This document shows positions 16,264 through 25,066 of a stretch of DNA of 64,000 nucleotides, in pieces; within the stretch, counting starts at the first letter, position 1; every line of letters starts with the position of its first letter. The notes below the pieces were generated by a model that ran no database searches, was not told the origin of the DNA, and saw only the letters and a list, made by a program, of their open reading frames with translations. A program made the position numbers and the translations under genes. Source of the DNA: UBA1952 sp965246905 (lineage in GTDB: Bacteria; Bacteroidota; Bacteroidia; Chitinophagales; Chitinophagaceae); contig CBDFFZ010000032.1 of assembly GCA_965246905.1 (NCBI GenBank), positions 1 to 64,000 on the forward strand, in the 5' to 3' direction.

Positions 16264-18276
16264 CTAGATCAATCCTTCTTTTTCTACCAACGGATCGGGC
16301 AATGGAGATAGGGTATCTTCCTCGTCATCGGTCTCGATAAACGGGCGGGTACCAATCAGCCGTACCAGATCATCCTTATAGAGCACTTCTTTCTTCAGGA
16401 GCTCCTCAGCAATCGTTTTTACGGCTTCGATCTTATCAGAGAGCAGGTTCTTGATCTTCTCATATGCTTCACTTACCACACGCCGTACTTCTTCGTCAAT
16501 CACCTTGCCAGTCTCTTCAGAGTATGGCTTAGTAAAGCCGCCTTCGCTTTGCGGATCATAAAATGAGATATTTCCGATCTTATCGCTCATGCCATACATC
16601 GAGATCATTGCATAAGCCATGCGGGTTACGTGCTGCAGGTCGCTAAGGGCGCCAGTCGATATCTTGCCAAAAACCAACTCCTCAACGGCACGGCCACCGA
16701 GGCTCATGCACATATCATCCATCAGGTGGTCTGTGTTGCGGATATAAACTTCTTTCGGAAGGTATTGCGCATAGCCAAGCGCAGCAACGCCGCGCGGCAC
16801 AATGGTAACCTTTACCAGCGGGTGCGCATGCTCGAGGAACCAGCCTGAAACGGCATGGCCGGCTTCGTGGTAGGCAATTACTTTTTTCTCTTCCGGAGAG
16901 ATGATCTTATTCTTTTTTTCCAGCCCGCCTATCACGCGGTCGATGGCGTCGTTAAAGTCGCTCATTTCTACCTCGCTCTTGCCTTTACGCGCAGCGATCA
17001 GCGCAGCTTCATTGCAGATATTGGCAATATCTGCACCGGCAAAACCTGGGGTTTGTACAGCAAGCTTCTGGATATTTAAATCTTTTGATTTCTTGATCGG
17101 CTTCAGATGCACCTCGAAAATCTTATGGCGGCCTTTCACGTCAGGTATATCAATCGATATCTGACGGTCGAAACGGCCCGGGCGCAATAGCGCGGTATCC
17201 AGCACATCGGGGCGGTTGGTTGCAGCCAGCACAATAATGCCGCTATCGCCCGAGAAGCCATCCATTTCCACGAGCATCATGTTGAGCGTATTCTCACGCT
17301 CATCATTACTCACTACCGCATTTTTGCCACGTGCACGGCCTATTGCATCGATCTCATCGATAAATACAATGCAGGGTGATTTTTCACGCGCCTGCTTAAA
17401 CAGATCACGCACACGACTTGCTCCAACGCCCACGAACATCTCCACAAAATCAGATCCTGAGATGGAAAAGAAAGGAACCTGAGCCTCACCTGCCATCGCT
17501 TTTGCAAGCAGTGTTTTACCAGTGCCGGGAGGGCCTACCAGGAGTGCGCCTTTAGGTATCTTTCCGCCGAGCGCGGTATATTTTTTAGGATTTTTAAGGA
17601 AATCAACGATCTCCATTACTTCCACTTTGGCTTCATCCAGCCCTGCTACATCATTGAAGGTAATGTTAACGCGCGTACCTTTTTCAAATAGCTGGGCCTT
17701 GCTTTTGCCGATATTGAATAAGCCTCCAGCGCCACCACCGGCAGCCCCGCCGCCCATCTTGCGCATGATTAAAAACCACATGGCCACTAGCAGCAGGATA
17801 GGCAGGAAAATGGAGCTCAGCAGGTCATGTAAAATATTTTGCCGGCTCTGCACTTCAATTCCGATCCGGTCGCTTTCAGGCCGGTTTGCCTGTGCTTCAT
17901 CCAGTTTCTTTTCAAATTGCTCAGGCGTGGTAAACTTTACAATTGCTTCAGGTGTTTCCTCTGCCACACCAAATCCACTGTTATTTTCATCCGTCCGTGC
18001 AGCCCTCGGTTTTTTGTAGATCTCGGCATATTCTTTATTCACCATAATGATACGGCCAACCTTGCCGGAGTCGAGCAGCGCCTTCTTAAATTCCAGGAAG
18101 GTCATTGTACGGTCGGGCCCGCCAAACGAGCTGCCGAAAAACTGCATACCTAGAATAGCGAGAATGATAATACCGTAAATCCAGTAAATATTAAAGCGGG
18201 GGCCCTTTCGGGGCGATTTTGGCTCGTTTTGTGGCGCGCCGGATGGCGCTTCCGGGCCATTATTATGATCTTCCAT
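16264..18276 (-). CDS. ftsH: ATP-dependent zinc metalloprotease FtsH
   Basis: A membrane-anchored AAA protease that degrades unassembled membrane proteins and regulatory proteins. 670 residues: transmembrane segments at about 29-47 and 153-171, AAA domain with Walker A VGPPGTGKTLLA near 232, Walker B CIVFIDEIDAIGR near 290 and second region of homology TNRPDVLDTALLRPGRFD near 340, then peptidase motif HEAGH near 450. All motifs are intact. The tail is acidic (ETDDEEDTLSPLPDPL). It follows rsfS, an order common in Bacteroidota, with a gap of about 95 bases. Confidence 0.97.
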   Translation of the reverse strand: MEDHNNGPEAPSGAPQNEPKSPRKGPRFNIYWIYGIIILAILGMQFFGSSFGGPDRTMTFLEFKKALLDSGKVGRIIMVNKEYAEIYKKPRAARTDENNSGFGVAEETPEAIVKFTTPEQFEKKLDEAQANRPESDRIGIEVQSRQNILHDLLSSIFLPILLLVAMWFLIMRKMGGGAAGGGAGGLFNIGKSKAQLFEKGTRVNITFNDVAGLDEAKVEVMEIVDFLKNPKKYTALGGKIPKGALLVGPPGTGKTLLAKAMAGEAQVPFFSISGSDFVEMFVGVGASRVRDLFKQAREKSPCIVFIDEIDAIGRARGKNAVVSNDERENTLNMMLVEMDGFSGDSGIIVLAATNRPDVLDTALLRPGRFDRQISIDIPDVKGRHKIFEVHLKPIKKSKDLNIQKLAVQTPGFAGADIANICNEAALIAARKGKSEVEMSDFNDAIDRVIGGLEKKNKIISPEEKKVIAYHEAGHAVSGWFLEHAHPLVKVTIVPRGVAALGYAQYLPKEVYIRNTDHLMDDMCMSLGGRAVEELVFGKISTGALSDLQHVTRMAYAMISMYGMSDKIGNISFYDPQSEGGFTKPYSEETGKVIDEEVRRVVSEAYEKIKNLLSDKIEAVKTIAEELLKKEVLYKDDLVRLIGTRPFIETDDEEDTLSPLPDPLVEKEGLI

Positions 18277-18370
18277 TAATTATAGCGCGCTTTTGAGGCG
18301 CTTTCCTGTTTTAAAAGGTGCAAGGCAATTTCCAAGTATAAAACTAAATAGCGTGTTATAATTATCTCTT

Positions 18371-18769
18371 TTACTCTGAATGCTCGGTGCGCTCAGCATC
18401 TGCCCAAAGGCTTTCAAGGTCGTAGAATTTTCGGTGTTCGCGCATGAAAATATGCACTACTACATTCACATAATCTACCAGCGTCCATTCATCGCCGCGC
18501 TCGGTATGATATACCCGCTCCTCGCATTTTTCCTTCACTTCAGCCTCTATGTGATCTGCAATTGCCTTGATCTGAACGGAAGACTGAACTTCGCAAAGAA
18601 TAAAAAAATCGGCAACTGCTTCATCGATCTTGCGCAGGTCCAGTGATACGATGCTTTCGCCTTTTTTATCCTGGATGGCGCTGATGATTGTTTTGAAAAG
18701 CTTGCTGTTGCGCGTAAGGCGGGTAGCTGCTTTCTTTCGTCCCTGCAGGGCTGTTATTGCTTTCTCCAA
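18371..18769 (-). CDS. rsfS: ribosome silencing factor RsfS
   Basis: RsfS binds ribosomal protein L14 and blocks subunit joining under starvation. 132 residues; family features are IVSLDLRKIDEAVADFFILCE near 40, SVQIKAIADHIEAEVKEKC near 65 and GDEWTLVDYVNVVVHIFMREHRKFYDLESLWADA at the end. No ATG lies near the N-terminus, so a TTG at 18769 is the likely start. It diverges from birA with 84 bases between them and probably shares an mRNA with ftsH. Confidence 0.92.
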   Translation of the reverse strand: MEKAITALQGRKKAATRLTRNSKLFKTIISAIQDKKGESIVSLDLRKIDEAVADFFILCEVQSSVQIKAIADHIEAEVKEKCEERVYHTERGDEWTLVDYVNVVVHIFMREHRKFYDLESLWADAERTEHSE

Positions 18770-18853
18770 ATTGCTTTTTTAAATCTTAATTGTTAGGCGG
18801 GGTAATATCTTTAACCCCTATTAATTTCCAACTACTCAAAATTACGCAATATT

Positions 18854-19609
18854 TTGGCTCAAAATGCCCGGCAGTGGCTTAATGCACCTATCATCACGCT
18901 TGATATAACTGAAAGCTCCAATAATGATGCCATGCGGCTTATAGATGCCGATAAGGCACCTCATGGCACAACCATCGTGGCAGACTACCAGACTGCAGGT
19001 CGCGGACAGCGTGGAAAATCCTGGATGGCAACCGCTGGTGAGAGCCTTATGATGAGTGTGATTACAGTGCCACAGCAAACTATTGACGCACAATTTATTT
19101 TCTCGGCTTTAGTTGCCGTTTCAATAGTTGAGACCATACAGCAATTTGAAGATATGCCGGACGCGCAGATCAAATGGCCCAATGATATTATTGTAAATGA
19201 CAGAAAGGCAGGTGGTATTCTTATCGAAAATGTCCTGCGCGGGCTATCCTGGCTTTATGCGATCATCGGGCTAGGCCTTAATCTGAATCAGGATTTCTTT
19301 GGAGAGGAATTGCCACATGCTATTAGCCTTAAGATTGCTTCAGGCAAAAATATCGGCCGCGATGAAACAGCAACACTGCTTCGTACGGCATTATTATGCG
19401 CACTTGATGAGCATGTGCATCCGCAGGATATTATGCGCAGGTACAATAAACTGCTTTTCCGGCGAGGTCGCCTACAGGAATTTATGAAAGATGGTAAAGA
19501 ATGGGCCGCTATGATCATTGAAGTACATGCAGATGGCCTCTTGGAGGTGCAACTTGGCGATGGCAGCACAGATTATTACACGCACGGCACAGCAATCTGG
19601 AAATATTGA
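18854..19609 (+). CDS. birA: biotin--[acetyl-CoA carboxylase] ligase (no DNA-binding domain)
   Basis: Attaches biotin to the carboxyl carrier protein via biotinyl-AMP. 251 residues, catalytic and C-terminal SH3-like domains only; the helix-turn-helix repressor domain of E. coli BirA is absent. Visible are the biotinyl-AMP loop GRGQRGKSW near 51, the KWPNDI motif near 110 and GGILIENVL near 125. The start is a TTG (LAQNARQWLNAP); the first in-frame ATG falls inside the conserved core, so a non-ATG start is needed. It converges with the histidine kinase gene. Confidence 0.92.
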   Translation: MAQNARQWLNAPIITLDITESSNNDAMRLIDADKAPHGTTIVADYQTAGRGQRGKSWMATAGESLMMSVITVPQQTIDAQFIFSALVAVSIVETIQQFEDMPDAQIKWPNDIIVNDRKAGGILIENVLRGLSWLYAIIGLGLNLNQDFFGEELPHAISLKIASGKNIGRDETATLLRTALLCALDEHVHPQDIMRRYNKLLFRRGRLQEFMKDGKEWAAMIIEVHADGLLEVQLGDGSTDYYTHGTAIWKY

Positions 19610-19624
19610 GAACAGCCATTTGAG

Positions 19625-20593
19625 CTATATCAAAGGCAGCATAATCTCAAACAGCGCGCCGGCAGGCTTATTATCCTTCACACATATTTTGCCTTTATGC
19701 TGCCGGATGATTTTTGAGGTAAGATAGAGGCCGAGCCCGGTGCCTTTAGTATTTCGGGTAGCCTCATCGCCGATGCGGTAAAACTTCGAGAAGATCTTTT
19801 TCTTTTCATCATCAGGTATCCCCTTTCCGCTATCGGCTACATGCAGTACCGCCTTGCCATCTGCCTTGCTTAATGTAATAGTGATGTTGCTCCCGGCAGG
19901 CGTGTATTTAATGGCGTTCTCAAGCAGATTATTTACCGCCATTTGAAGAAGGGTAAAGTCGCCATGCACATCGAGGCCTACGGCAAGGTGCTCTGTAAAT
20001 CGCTCCGGGTAGCGGCTCTGATAGGCGGTAATGCTCTCGTTTACCAATTCACTAAAATCCAGGCTTTCTTTTGCGGGAATATACTGCCTGCCCTCCATCT
20101 GGGAAGTGATAAGCATATTATTGCAGAGGTCGTTCAGCCGGTCGCTTTCCTCAATGCAGCGCCTTATAAGCGTTTGGCGCTGCTCATCTGTAAGCACACG
20201 CTTTTGTATTGTTTGCAGGCTAAGCTTTATGCCCGCAATGGGTGATTTTAGCTCATGCGTGACAGAAAGCATAAAATTATTCTGTTGCCGTGATAGGCTA
20301 ATACTTCGCCGGAAGGAATTATAAACCACTCCTGCCCCGATAAGAATTACCACGAAAAAAGTAGCGCCCTCGCCGATGTATTGTTTTTTCCTGCTCACCC
20401 GTTTTGCCCGCAGCTTCTGTATGCTGGCATTAAATAGGCCAGGCTGATGCAGGCTGTCCACCTTTTCGATCAGCGCACTCCGCTCAAGCTCATAGATCAG
20501 TATGCTTTGGCGGTGCAGGCTCAGGCCCCAAAAGAGCAATGCCGCAATTATATAGGCGAGCAGCAGGGCATAAAAAGTGGTGAAAAACCGCAT
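19625..20593 (-). CDS. sensor histidine kinase, orphan
   Basis: 322 residues. Two transmembrane segments (about 5-25 and 77-98) flank a short periplasmic region of about 50 residues. HisKA follows with phospho-acceptor His in SVTHELKSPIAGIKL near 125, then HATPase_c with N box NNLLENAIKYTP near 225, G1 DSGKGIPDDEKKKIF near 260 and G2 GTGLGLYLTSK near 287. No response regulator gene is adjacent, so its partner must lie elsewhere. The signal is unknown. Confidence 0.93.
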   Translation of the reverse strand: MRFFTTFYALLLAYIIAALLFWGLSLHRQSILIYELERSALIEKVDSLHQPGLFNASIQKLRAKRVSRKKQYIGEGATFFVVILIGAGVVYNSFRRSISLSRQQNNFMLSVTHELKSPIAGIKLSLQTIQKRVLTDEQRQTLIRRCIEESDRLNDLCNNMLITSQMEGRQYIPAKESLDFSELVNESITAYQSRYPERFTEHLAVGLDVHGDFTLLQMAVNNLLENAIKYTPAGSNITITLSKADGKAVLHVADSGKGIPDDEKKKIFSKFYRIGDEATRNTKGTGLGLYLTSKIIRQHKGKICVKDNKPAGALFEIMLPLI

Positions 20594-20612
20594 AGCTTTA
20601 AAATTACGCAGC

Positions 20613-21116
20613 TTAATGCTTAAAAGCAGGAATGCCGAGGTAATTGAGCCTGAGCCCTACCTGCACTATATCCGGCAGCGCGTTCACCCGCATTACCTGT
20701 GCCATACGAATGGTGTAAATTCCCTTTTTTTGGAAAAATGCCGGATTTGCCTCTCTATTAATGGCTACATGCTGCTCATAAAGCTCGCCCATTCCTCGAC
20801 CCAGCCACTGGCCGGTAGGTGCCGCAAGCGGAATCTCCACCCGCAGCTTTTGAAATACGGTATCGCCTGGTGCTTTGGTATCCAGCCTCAGCCAGATATT
20901 ATTGAAGGGATAATTATCGGTATGGCGTATAAGGAATATAAGCTGGTAAGCGGCTGCTGTATCTTTTATGTCGATATGAAACTCCGGGTGAAAACCGGTA
21001 TCCCAGCTATTCCCGGGGATATTAAAATACTCCTGGTAGCGGGGCGGGTTACCACAGCCTGCTGTTAAAATATAAAGGGCAATAGGTAGAAGATAAAAGA
21101 AAATTTTACGCGGCAT
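20613..21116 (-). CDS. gldH: gliding motility lipoprotein GldH
   Basis: 167 residues. The signal peptide ends in lipobox LTAGC (Cys at 21). The mature protein has the GldH pattern YQEYFNIPGNSWD, the LIFLIRHTDNYPFNNIWL strand and the C-terminal GIYTIRMAQVMRVNALPDIVQVGLRL. GldH is needed for gliding and T9SS function in Flavobacterium (established), although gliding of this organism is not implied. It lies between yicC and the histidine kinase on the same strand. Confidence 0.9.
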   Translation of the reverse strand: MPRKIFFYLLPIALYILTAGCGNPPRYQEYFNIPGNSWDTGFHPEFHIDIKDTAAAYQLIFLIRHTDNYPFNNIWLRLDTKAPGDTVFQKLRVEIPLAAPTGQWLGRGMGELYEQHVAINREANPAFFQKKGIYTIRMAQVMRVNALPDIVQVGLRLNYLGIPAFKH

Positions 21117-21163
21117 GGCTGCAAATATCGCTTTACTGGGTTAGATTCAGGTTTCGGTCCTCA

Positions 21164-22036
21164 CTAAAGTGCATTCAGCACCTGCTCTTTTGCTTTTTCC
21201 AGCTCATCTTTCATCTGCACCACCATTTGTTGTATCGTTGCATCATTTGCCTTCGATCCCAATGTGTTTATTTCCCGGCCTGCTTCCTGGAGGATGAAAC
21301 CCAGCACTTTCCCCTTACTGATTTCGGAATTGGTGATAATTTCCCGAAAATAGCTGCAATGCTGCGTGAGCCTTGTTTTTTCTTCCGAAAAATCCATTTT
21401 TTCAAGATAATAGATCAGCTCCTGCTCAAAACGGTTCTCATCGGTTTGTTGGAGGCTCAGCTCATCGAGCGATGCTCTTAATCTTGCCTTGACCCGCTCC
21501 GTGCGGCCAGCCTCCAGCGGAATAATCTTCTGCAGCATAGCTTCTATATTGCCGATGCGCCCAAGCAGGTCCTTTTCCAGCGATTTGCCCTCCTGCAGGC
21601 GGTGCTCCATTAGCTTTTTTGCCGCTTTTATGATCAGCGTTTTTACTTCAGCCCATTCGCTTTCCGGCAATATATCCTGCTCTGTGCTTAGGATCTCCGG
21701 CATGCGCATAATGGTGGGCAGCATTTGCTCTTCGGGCAATCCGAGGCGGCTCGCTACTTCCTGCATACCTTTATAATAAGCCATCGCAAGATCCACATTC
21801 ACAGAAACCGGCCGCGACAGGCCATCCTGCTTTATAGAAATCGTAAGGTCGGTAGTGCCTCGAAGCAAGAGGGCGGATAGTGCTGTGCGCACTTCCACCT
21901 CATAGGCACGAAGCAAATAGGGCAGCTTGGAAGCCATGTCAAACTGCTTGCCATTGAGGGATTTTATCTCAGCACTTACCTGCCTGCCGCCAATGGTAGC
22001 TGCGGCACGGCCAAAGCCGGTCATAGAATAAAGCAT
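21164..22036 (-). CDS. YicC family endoribonuclease-like protein
   Basis: 290 residues starting MLYSMTGFGRAAATIGG, the hallmark of YicC proteins, followed by EIKSLNGKQFDMASKLP. The C-terminal DUF1732 region ends in SKGKVLGFILQEAGREINTLGSKANDATIQQMVVQMKDELEKAKEQVLN, with the conserved FxxQExxREINTxxSK signature. YicC of E. coli is reported to be an RNase (family knowledge). It is complete. The 145 bases between it and the divergent EnvC-like gene hold the EnvC promoter. Confidence 0.93.
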   Translation of the reverse strand: MLYSMTGFGRAAATIGGRQVSAEIKSLNGKQFDMASKLPYLLRAYEVEVRTALSALLLRGTTDLTISIKQDGLSRPVSVNVDLAMAYYKGMQEVASRLGLPEEQMLPTIMRMPEILSTEQDILPESEWAEVKTLIIKAAKKLMEHRLQEGKSLEKDLLGRIGNIEAMLQKIIPLEAGRTERVKARLRASLDELSLQQTDENRFEQELIYYLEKMDFSEEKTRLTQHCSYFREIITNSEISKGKVLGFILQEAGREINTLGSKANDATIQQMVVQMKDELEKAKEQVLNAL

Positions 22037-22176
22037 AATGGCGCGGAAGGTATAAGGTAAAAGGCAAAAGGCAAAATATTGTGGGGCCGCATCACCTAAC
22101 TAACCTGTTTCCGGCTACTCGGCTAAAGGCAGCATCCAACTAAAAAATACAACCTTTTATACGCGGCGGATTTGGT

Positions 22177-22184
22177 TATTTTTG
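22177..22184 (+). promoter_or_regulatory. -7 promoter element of the EnvC-like gene
   Basis: TATTTTTG (TAnnTTTG). Six bases separate it from the ATG at 22191, so transcription should begin at or next to the start codon. Confidence 0.5.
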
Positions 22185-22190
22185 TCGCTC

Positions 22191-23696
22191 ATGCTTTTAA
22201 GAAACTACCGGATTCCCCGATGGCTTGCTACTGTGCTGCTTTTCCTGTTGTGCTGCTATACCGCTGTAGCCCAGCAGCCTTCCGCAGCCCGCTCCGATCT
22301 TGAGCGCCGCCGCCAGAGCATTATTGAATCCATCCGCGAAAGCCAGCAGCAACTCGAGGAGACAAAGCGCAATAAAAACGCCACGCTTGCAGAGCTACGT
22401 GCCCTGCAGGCAAAGCTCGATGGACGCTTGCGCCTCATTGGCAACATAAACCAGGAAATAGCAGCTATATCAGGCACTATTCAGAATTCTACCCAGCAGG
22501 TAGGCCAGCTCCAGCAAAATCTTACCGTGCTCAAATCGCGCTATGCGCAATCTGTGCGCTATGCCTACAAGCACAGGAGCTCCAACAATATGCTTGCTTT
22601 TCTTTTTTCCTCAAAAGACTATAACGATGCCGTGCGGCGGATGAAATATCTGAAGCGCTACCGCGATTACCGCCAGCAGCAGGCCGAGGCAATACGCGCC
22701 ACCCAGGGCAGGATAGAAAATAAAATTGTAGTGCTGAATACGCAGAAGCAGCAAAAGGATTTACTGCTATCCGCAGAAGAACAGCAAAAACAGGTATTGC
22801 AGCAGGAGCGCAATGAAACCAATAGTGTGGTAACACAGCTAAAAGGTCGTGAAAAAGAGCTGGTTGCCGATATTGATAAGAATAAGAAGGCAGCCAAGAA
22901 GGTTGAAAAAGCAGTAAATGCCCTTATTGCCCGCGAAATTGAAGAGCAGCGCCGCCGTGCAATTGAAGAGGCTAGAAGAAAAGCAGCCGAAGACCAGCGC
23001 AGGCGGGAAGAAGATCAGCGCCGCATAGCGGCAGCCAATGCAGCGAGGGCCGCAGCCGCAACCAGGAATAGTGGCGGTGTAAATGTAACCACAGGCTCCG
23101 GTACGCACCCGTCAATGGGCCCGCCAAAACCTAATACAGAGCCTACTACAAACCCGGCAAACAATAATGCCAATTCATCATCCGGCAACCGGCCTGTTGC
23201 TGCAACAGTCTCTCCACGCCCTGCAAGAGTAGCTACCGCGCGTGAGCTGAGCATGACACCCGAAGCGCTGGCGCTATCCAACTCCTTTGCGTCCAACCGG
23301 GGCAGGCTGCCGTGGCCGGTAGAGCGCGGTGTGATTACCGGTTTCTTCGGGCCGCATAAGCACCCGGTAGCAAATGTAATTGTGGATAATAATGGCATCG
23401 ATATACAGACAAGCGGCGGTGCTACGGCGAGGGCAGTGTTTGAAGGCACGGTAACCAGCGTATTTCCGGTTGACGGCAGCGGCCTGAATGTGCTCGTGGC
23501 ACATGGTGAATTTTATACCGTTTATGCAAATCTTGCCTCTGTAAGTGTATCGAAAGGCCAGCATGTAACTACCAAACAAGCTATTGGCACAATTGGGAAT
23601 AACGAGGAAGGCCTGCCCACCATCAACTTCCAGATATGGAAAGCCACGGGCAAGGGTAGCGCCAAGCTTAACCCTTCCCAGTGGATAGCCAATTAA
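22191..23696 (+). CDS. EnvC-like murein hydrolase activator with degenerate LytM (M23) domain
   Basis: 501 residues, periplasmic: signal peptide (to about residue 27, CYTAVAQQ), then a long coiled coil (about 30-250, repeated Glu/Gln/Arg-rich heptads), a Pro/Asn/Thr linker, and a C-terminal LytM domain (about 370-498). Active M23 peptidases bind zinc by HxGxD and HxH. Here these read NNGIDIQ, VYANL and INFQIW, with Asn at the ligand positions, so the domain should be inactive, as in E. coli EnvC, which activates amidases at the septum. A TTG three codons upstream is the other possible start. Confidence 0.9.
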   Translation: MLLRNYRIPRWLATVLLFLLCCYTAVAQQPSAARSDLERRRQSIIESIRESQQQLEETKRNKNATLAELRALQAKLDGRLRLIGNINQEIAAISGTIQNSTQQVGQLQQNLTVLKSRYAQSVRYAYKHRSSNNMLAFLFSSKDYNDAVRRMKYLKRYRDYRQQQAEAIRATQGRIENKIVVLNTQKQQKDLLLSAEEQQKQVLQQERNETNSVVTQLKGREKELVADIDKNKKAAKKVEKAVNALIAREIEEQRRRAIEEARRKAAEDQRRREEDQRRIAAANAARAAAATRNSGGVNVTTGSGTHPSMGPPKPNTEPTTNPANNNANSSSGNRPVAATVSPRPARVATARELSMTPEALALSNSFASNRGRLPWPVERGVITGFFGPHKHPVANVIVDNNGIDIQTSGGATARAVFEGTVTSVFPVDGSGLNVLVAHGEFYTVYANLASVSVSKGQHVTTKQAIGTIGNNEEGLPTINFQIWKATGKGSAKLNPSQWIAN

Positions 23697-23731
23697 TTTT
23701 GATAAAGCGGGAAGGTTTTTGTCCAAACTCT

Positions 23732-23800
23732 GGAATTGCTACTGGGCAGTCGGGGCGTTGGCACCATTCATCCCATTGCTGCCATTGAGCTTTTCCGGTG
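23732..23800. repeat. dispersed intergenic repeat, copy 3 of 4 (short form)
   Basis: About 69 bp just after the EnvC-like gene. It shares GGAATTGCTA, GGGCGTTGGCACCATTCATCC, ATTGCTGC and ATTGAGCTTT with 37007-37076, and the GGCGTTGGCACC core with the two long copies. The minus-strand frame reads NGANAPTAQ then stop, with no start codon. Confidence 0.7.
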
Positions 23801-23813
23801 CTACGTATGCAGA

Positions 23814-23848
23814 CAAATGCCCGGCGCAGTAGCTGGGCCGGGCATTTG
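23814..23848. terminator. bidirectional hairpin between convergent genes
   Basis: A perfect 12-bp stem CAAATGCCCGGC/GCCGGGCATTTG with an 11-base loop, between the EnvC-like gene and the convergent endonuclease/phosphatase gene. Flanking TTAAAAAAG supports termination mainly for the minus-strand gene. Confidence 0.65.
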
Positions 23849-23868
23849 CCTTAAAAAAGTTTATTTAT

Positions 23869-24912
23869 TTATAGTGGCTTGATAAGATAAACAAGTGTTG
23901 GAAAGTGGTCACTATAACCATTGATCCAGGTGGTGCCGCTAAAGGAGCGATGCGGATAGCCTTTATACTGTCCAAAATTCGACTTCAAAAATTCGCGGTT
24001 AAAAACCTCTGCTTTATAGAAGCGCCATTGCCGTTCATCCCCTTTCAGGTAGCTACCTGATACCATGATCTGGTCAAAAAGATCCCAGGCATCATTATAG
24101 CCCAGCGTACCGATGCCCTGGTTGAAAAATGCGGTAAACGGATTATACAGATCGCTCATGCCTACTTTATCCTTACTGCCTTTTGCCCCGAGCACTTTGG
24201 TGATGCTGGCATCTGTCGGGTCATCGTTTAGGTCGCCCATTACCACTACTTTGGTAGCAGGGTTTATCTTCATTAAAGAATCAATTATTTTTTTGCTTAC
24301 CCCGGCTGCAATGGCACGAAGCGGGGCAGAAGCTGCCTCGCCACCTCGCCGCGATGGCCAGTGATTTACGAATACATGCGTAGTATCCCCATTCAGAAGG
24401 CCAATTACATAAAGCACATCCCGTGTTTTGCCACCTTTCTCGCCAAATCTGCTGATGTCTGTGTAAAGTGCCTGTGCATGCAGCACAGTAAAGTATTTTG
24501 GATTGTACAATAAAGCGCAATCAATACCCCGTGCATCCGGACTATTGAATTGAACAAAACGGTAATGGCGACCTGCAATCTCCGGCTGGTCTGTCAGGTC
24601 CTGCAACACCTTTGCATTTTCAACCTCGGCATGGCCTATCAGCGCGGGGCCATCGGGAGTTACTTCTGTAGCCAGCTTAGAAATTACGGTAGCGAGGTTG
24701 TGTAGTTTCTGATGGTAAATTTCCTCTGTATAATGATAAGGGCCGTTGGGCGTAAACTCTTCATCACGGGTTTTAGGGTCGTCTTCGGTATCATAGAAAT
24801 TTTCGAGATTGTAAAAGGCAATGGCTGTTACCTGGTATTGCTTTTTCTGTGCCGAGAGCGGAACAGAATGAGCAAAGATCAATATAATGAAAGGCAGAAA
24901 GATTTTCCTCAC
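23869..24912 (-). CDS. exported endonuclease/exonuclease/phosphatase family protein
   Basis: About 347 residues of the EEP (DNase I-like) fold: NLENFYDTEDD near 33 with metal-binding Asn and Glu, GHAEVENAKVL near 95, HVFVNHWPSRRGG near 180 (catalytic His and phosphate-binding Arg), VVMGDLNDDP near 225 and the terminal YSDHFPTLV with the DH pair. A GTG at 24912 gives a clean signal peptide (RKIFLPFIILIFAHSVPLSAQ). The frame continues to an ATG at 25002, but that adds about 30 residues before the signal. It is divergent from the TonB receptor; a role in releasing phosphate or nucleotides outside the cytoplasm is inferred. Confidence 0.88.
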   Translation of the reverse strand: MRKIFLPFIILIFAHSVPLSAQKKQYQVTAIAFYNLENFYDTEDDPKTRDEEFTPNGPYHYTEEIYHQKLHNLATVISKLATEVTPDGPALIGHAEVENAKVLQDLTDQPEIAGRHYRFVQFNSPDARGIDCALLYNPKYFTVLHAQALYTDISRFGEKGGKTRDVLYVIGLLNGDTTHVFVNHWPSRRGGEAASAPLRAIAAGVSKKIIDSLMKINPATKVVVMGDLNDDPTDASITKVLGAKGSKDKVGMSDLYNPFTAFFNQGIGTLGYNDAWDLFDQIMVSGSYLKGDERQWRFYKAEVFNREFLKSNFGQYKGYPHRSFSGTTWINGYSDHFPTLVYLIKPL

Positions 24913-25019
24913 GGAGAAGATGATTTTAATTGGCTGCAAAGAAATAAAAAAAAGACTTGCGATTTGTAGTGGTAACATATTGATAAACTTGGCTTTCTGC
25001 ATGGATTGTTAAATCTCCG

Positions 25020-25027
25020 TACATTTG
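25020..25027 (+). promoter_or_regulatory. -7 promoter element of the TonB receptor cluster
   Basis: TACATTTG (TAnnTTTG), 39 bases before the ATG at 25067. No convincing -33 box is seen. Confidence 0.55.
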
Positions 25028-25066
25028 CACCCGTTAAGACAAAAACATTCCAATAAGATTATATTT

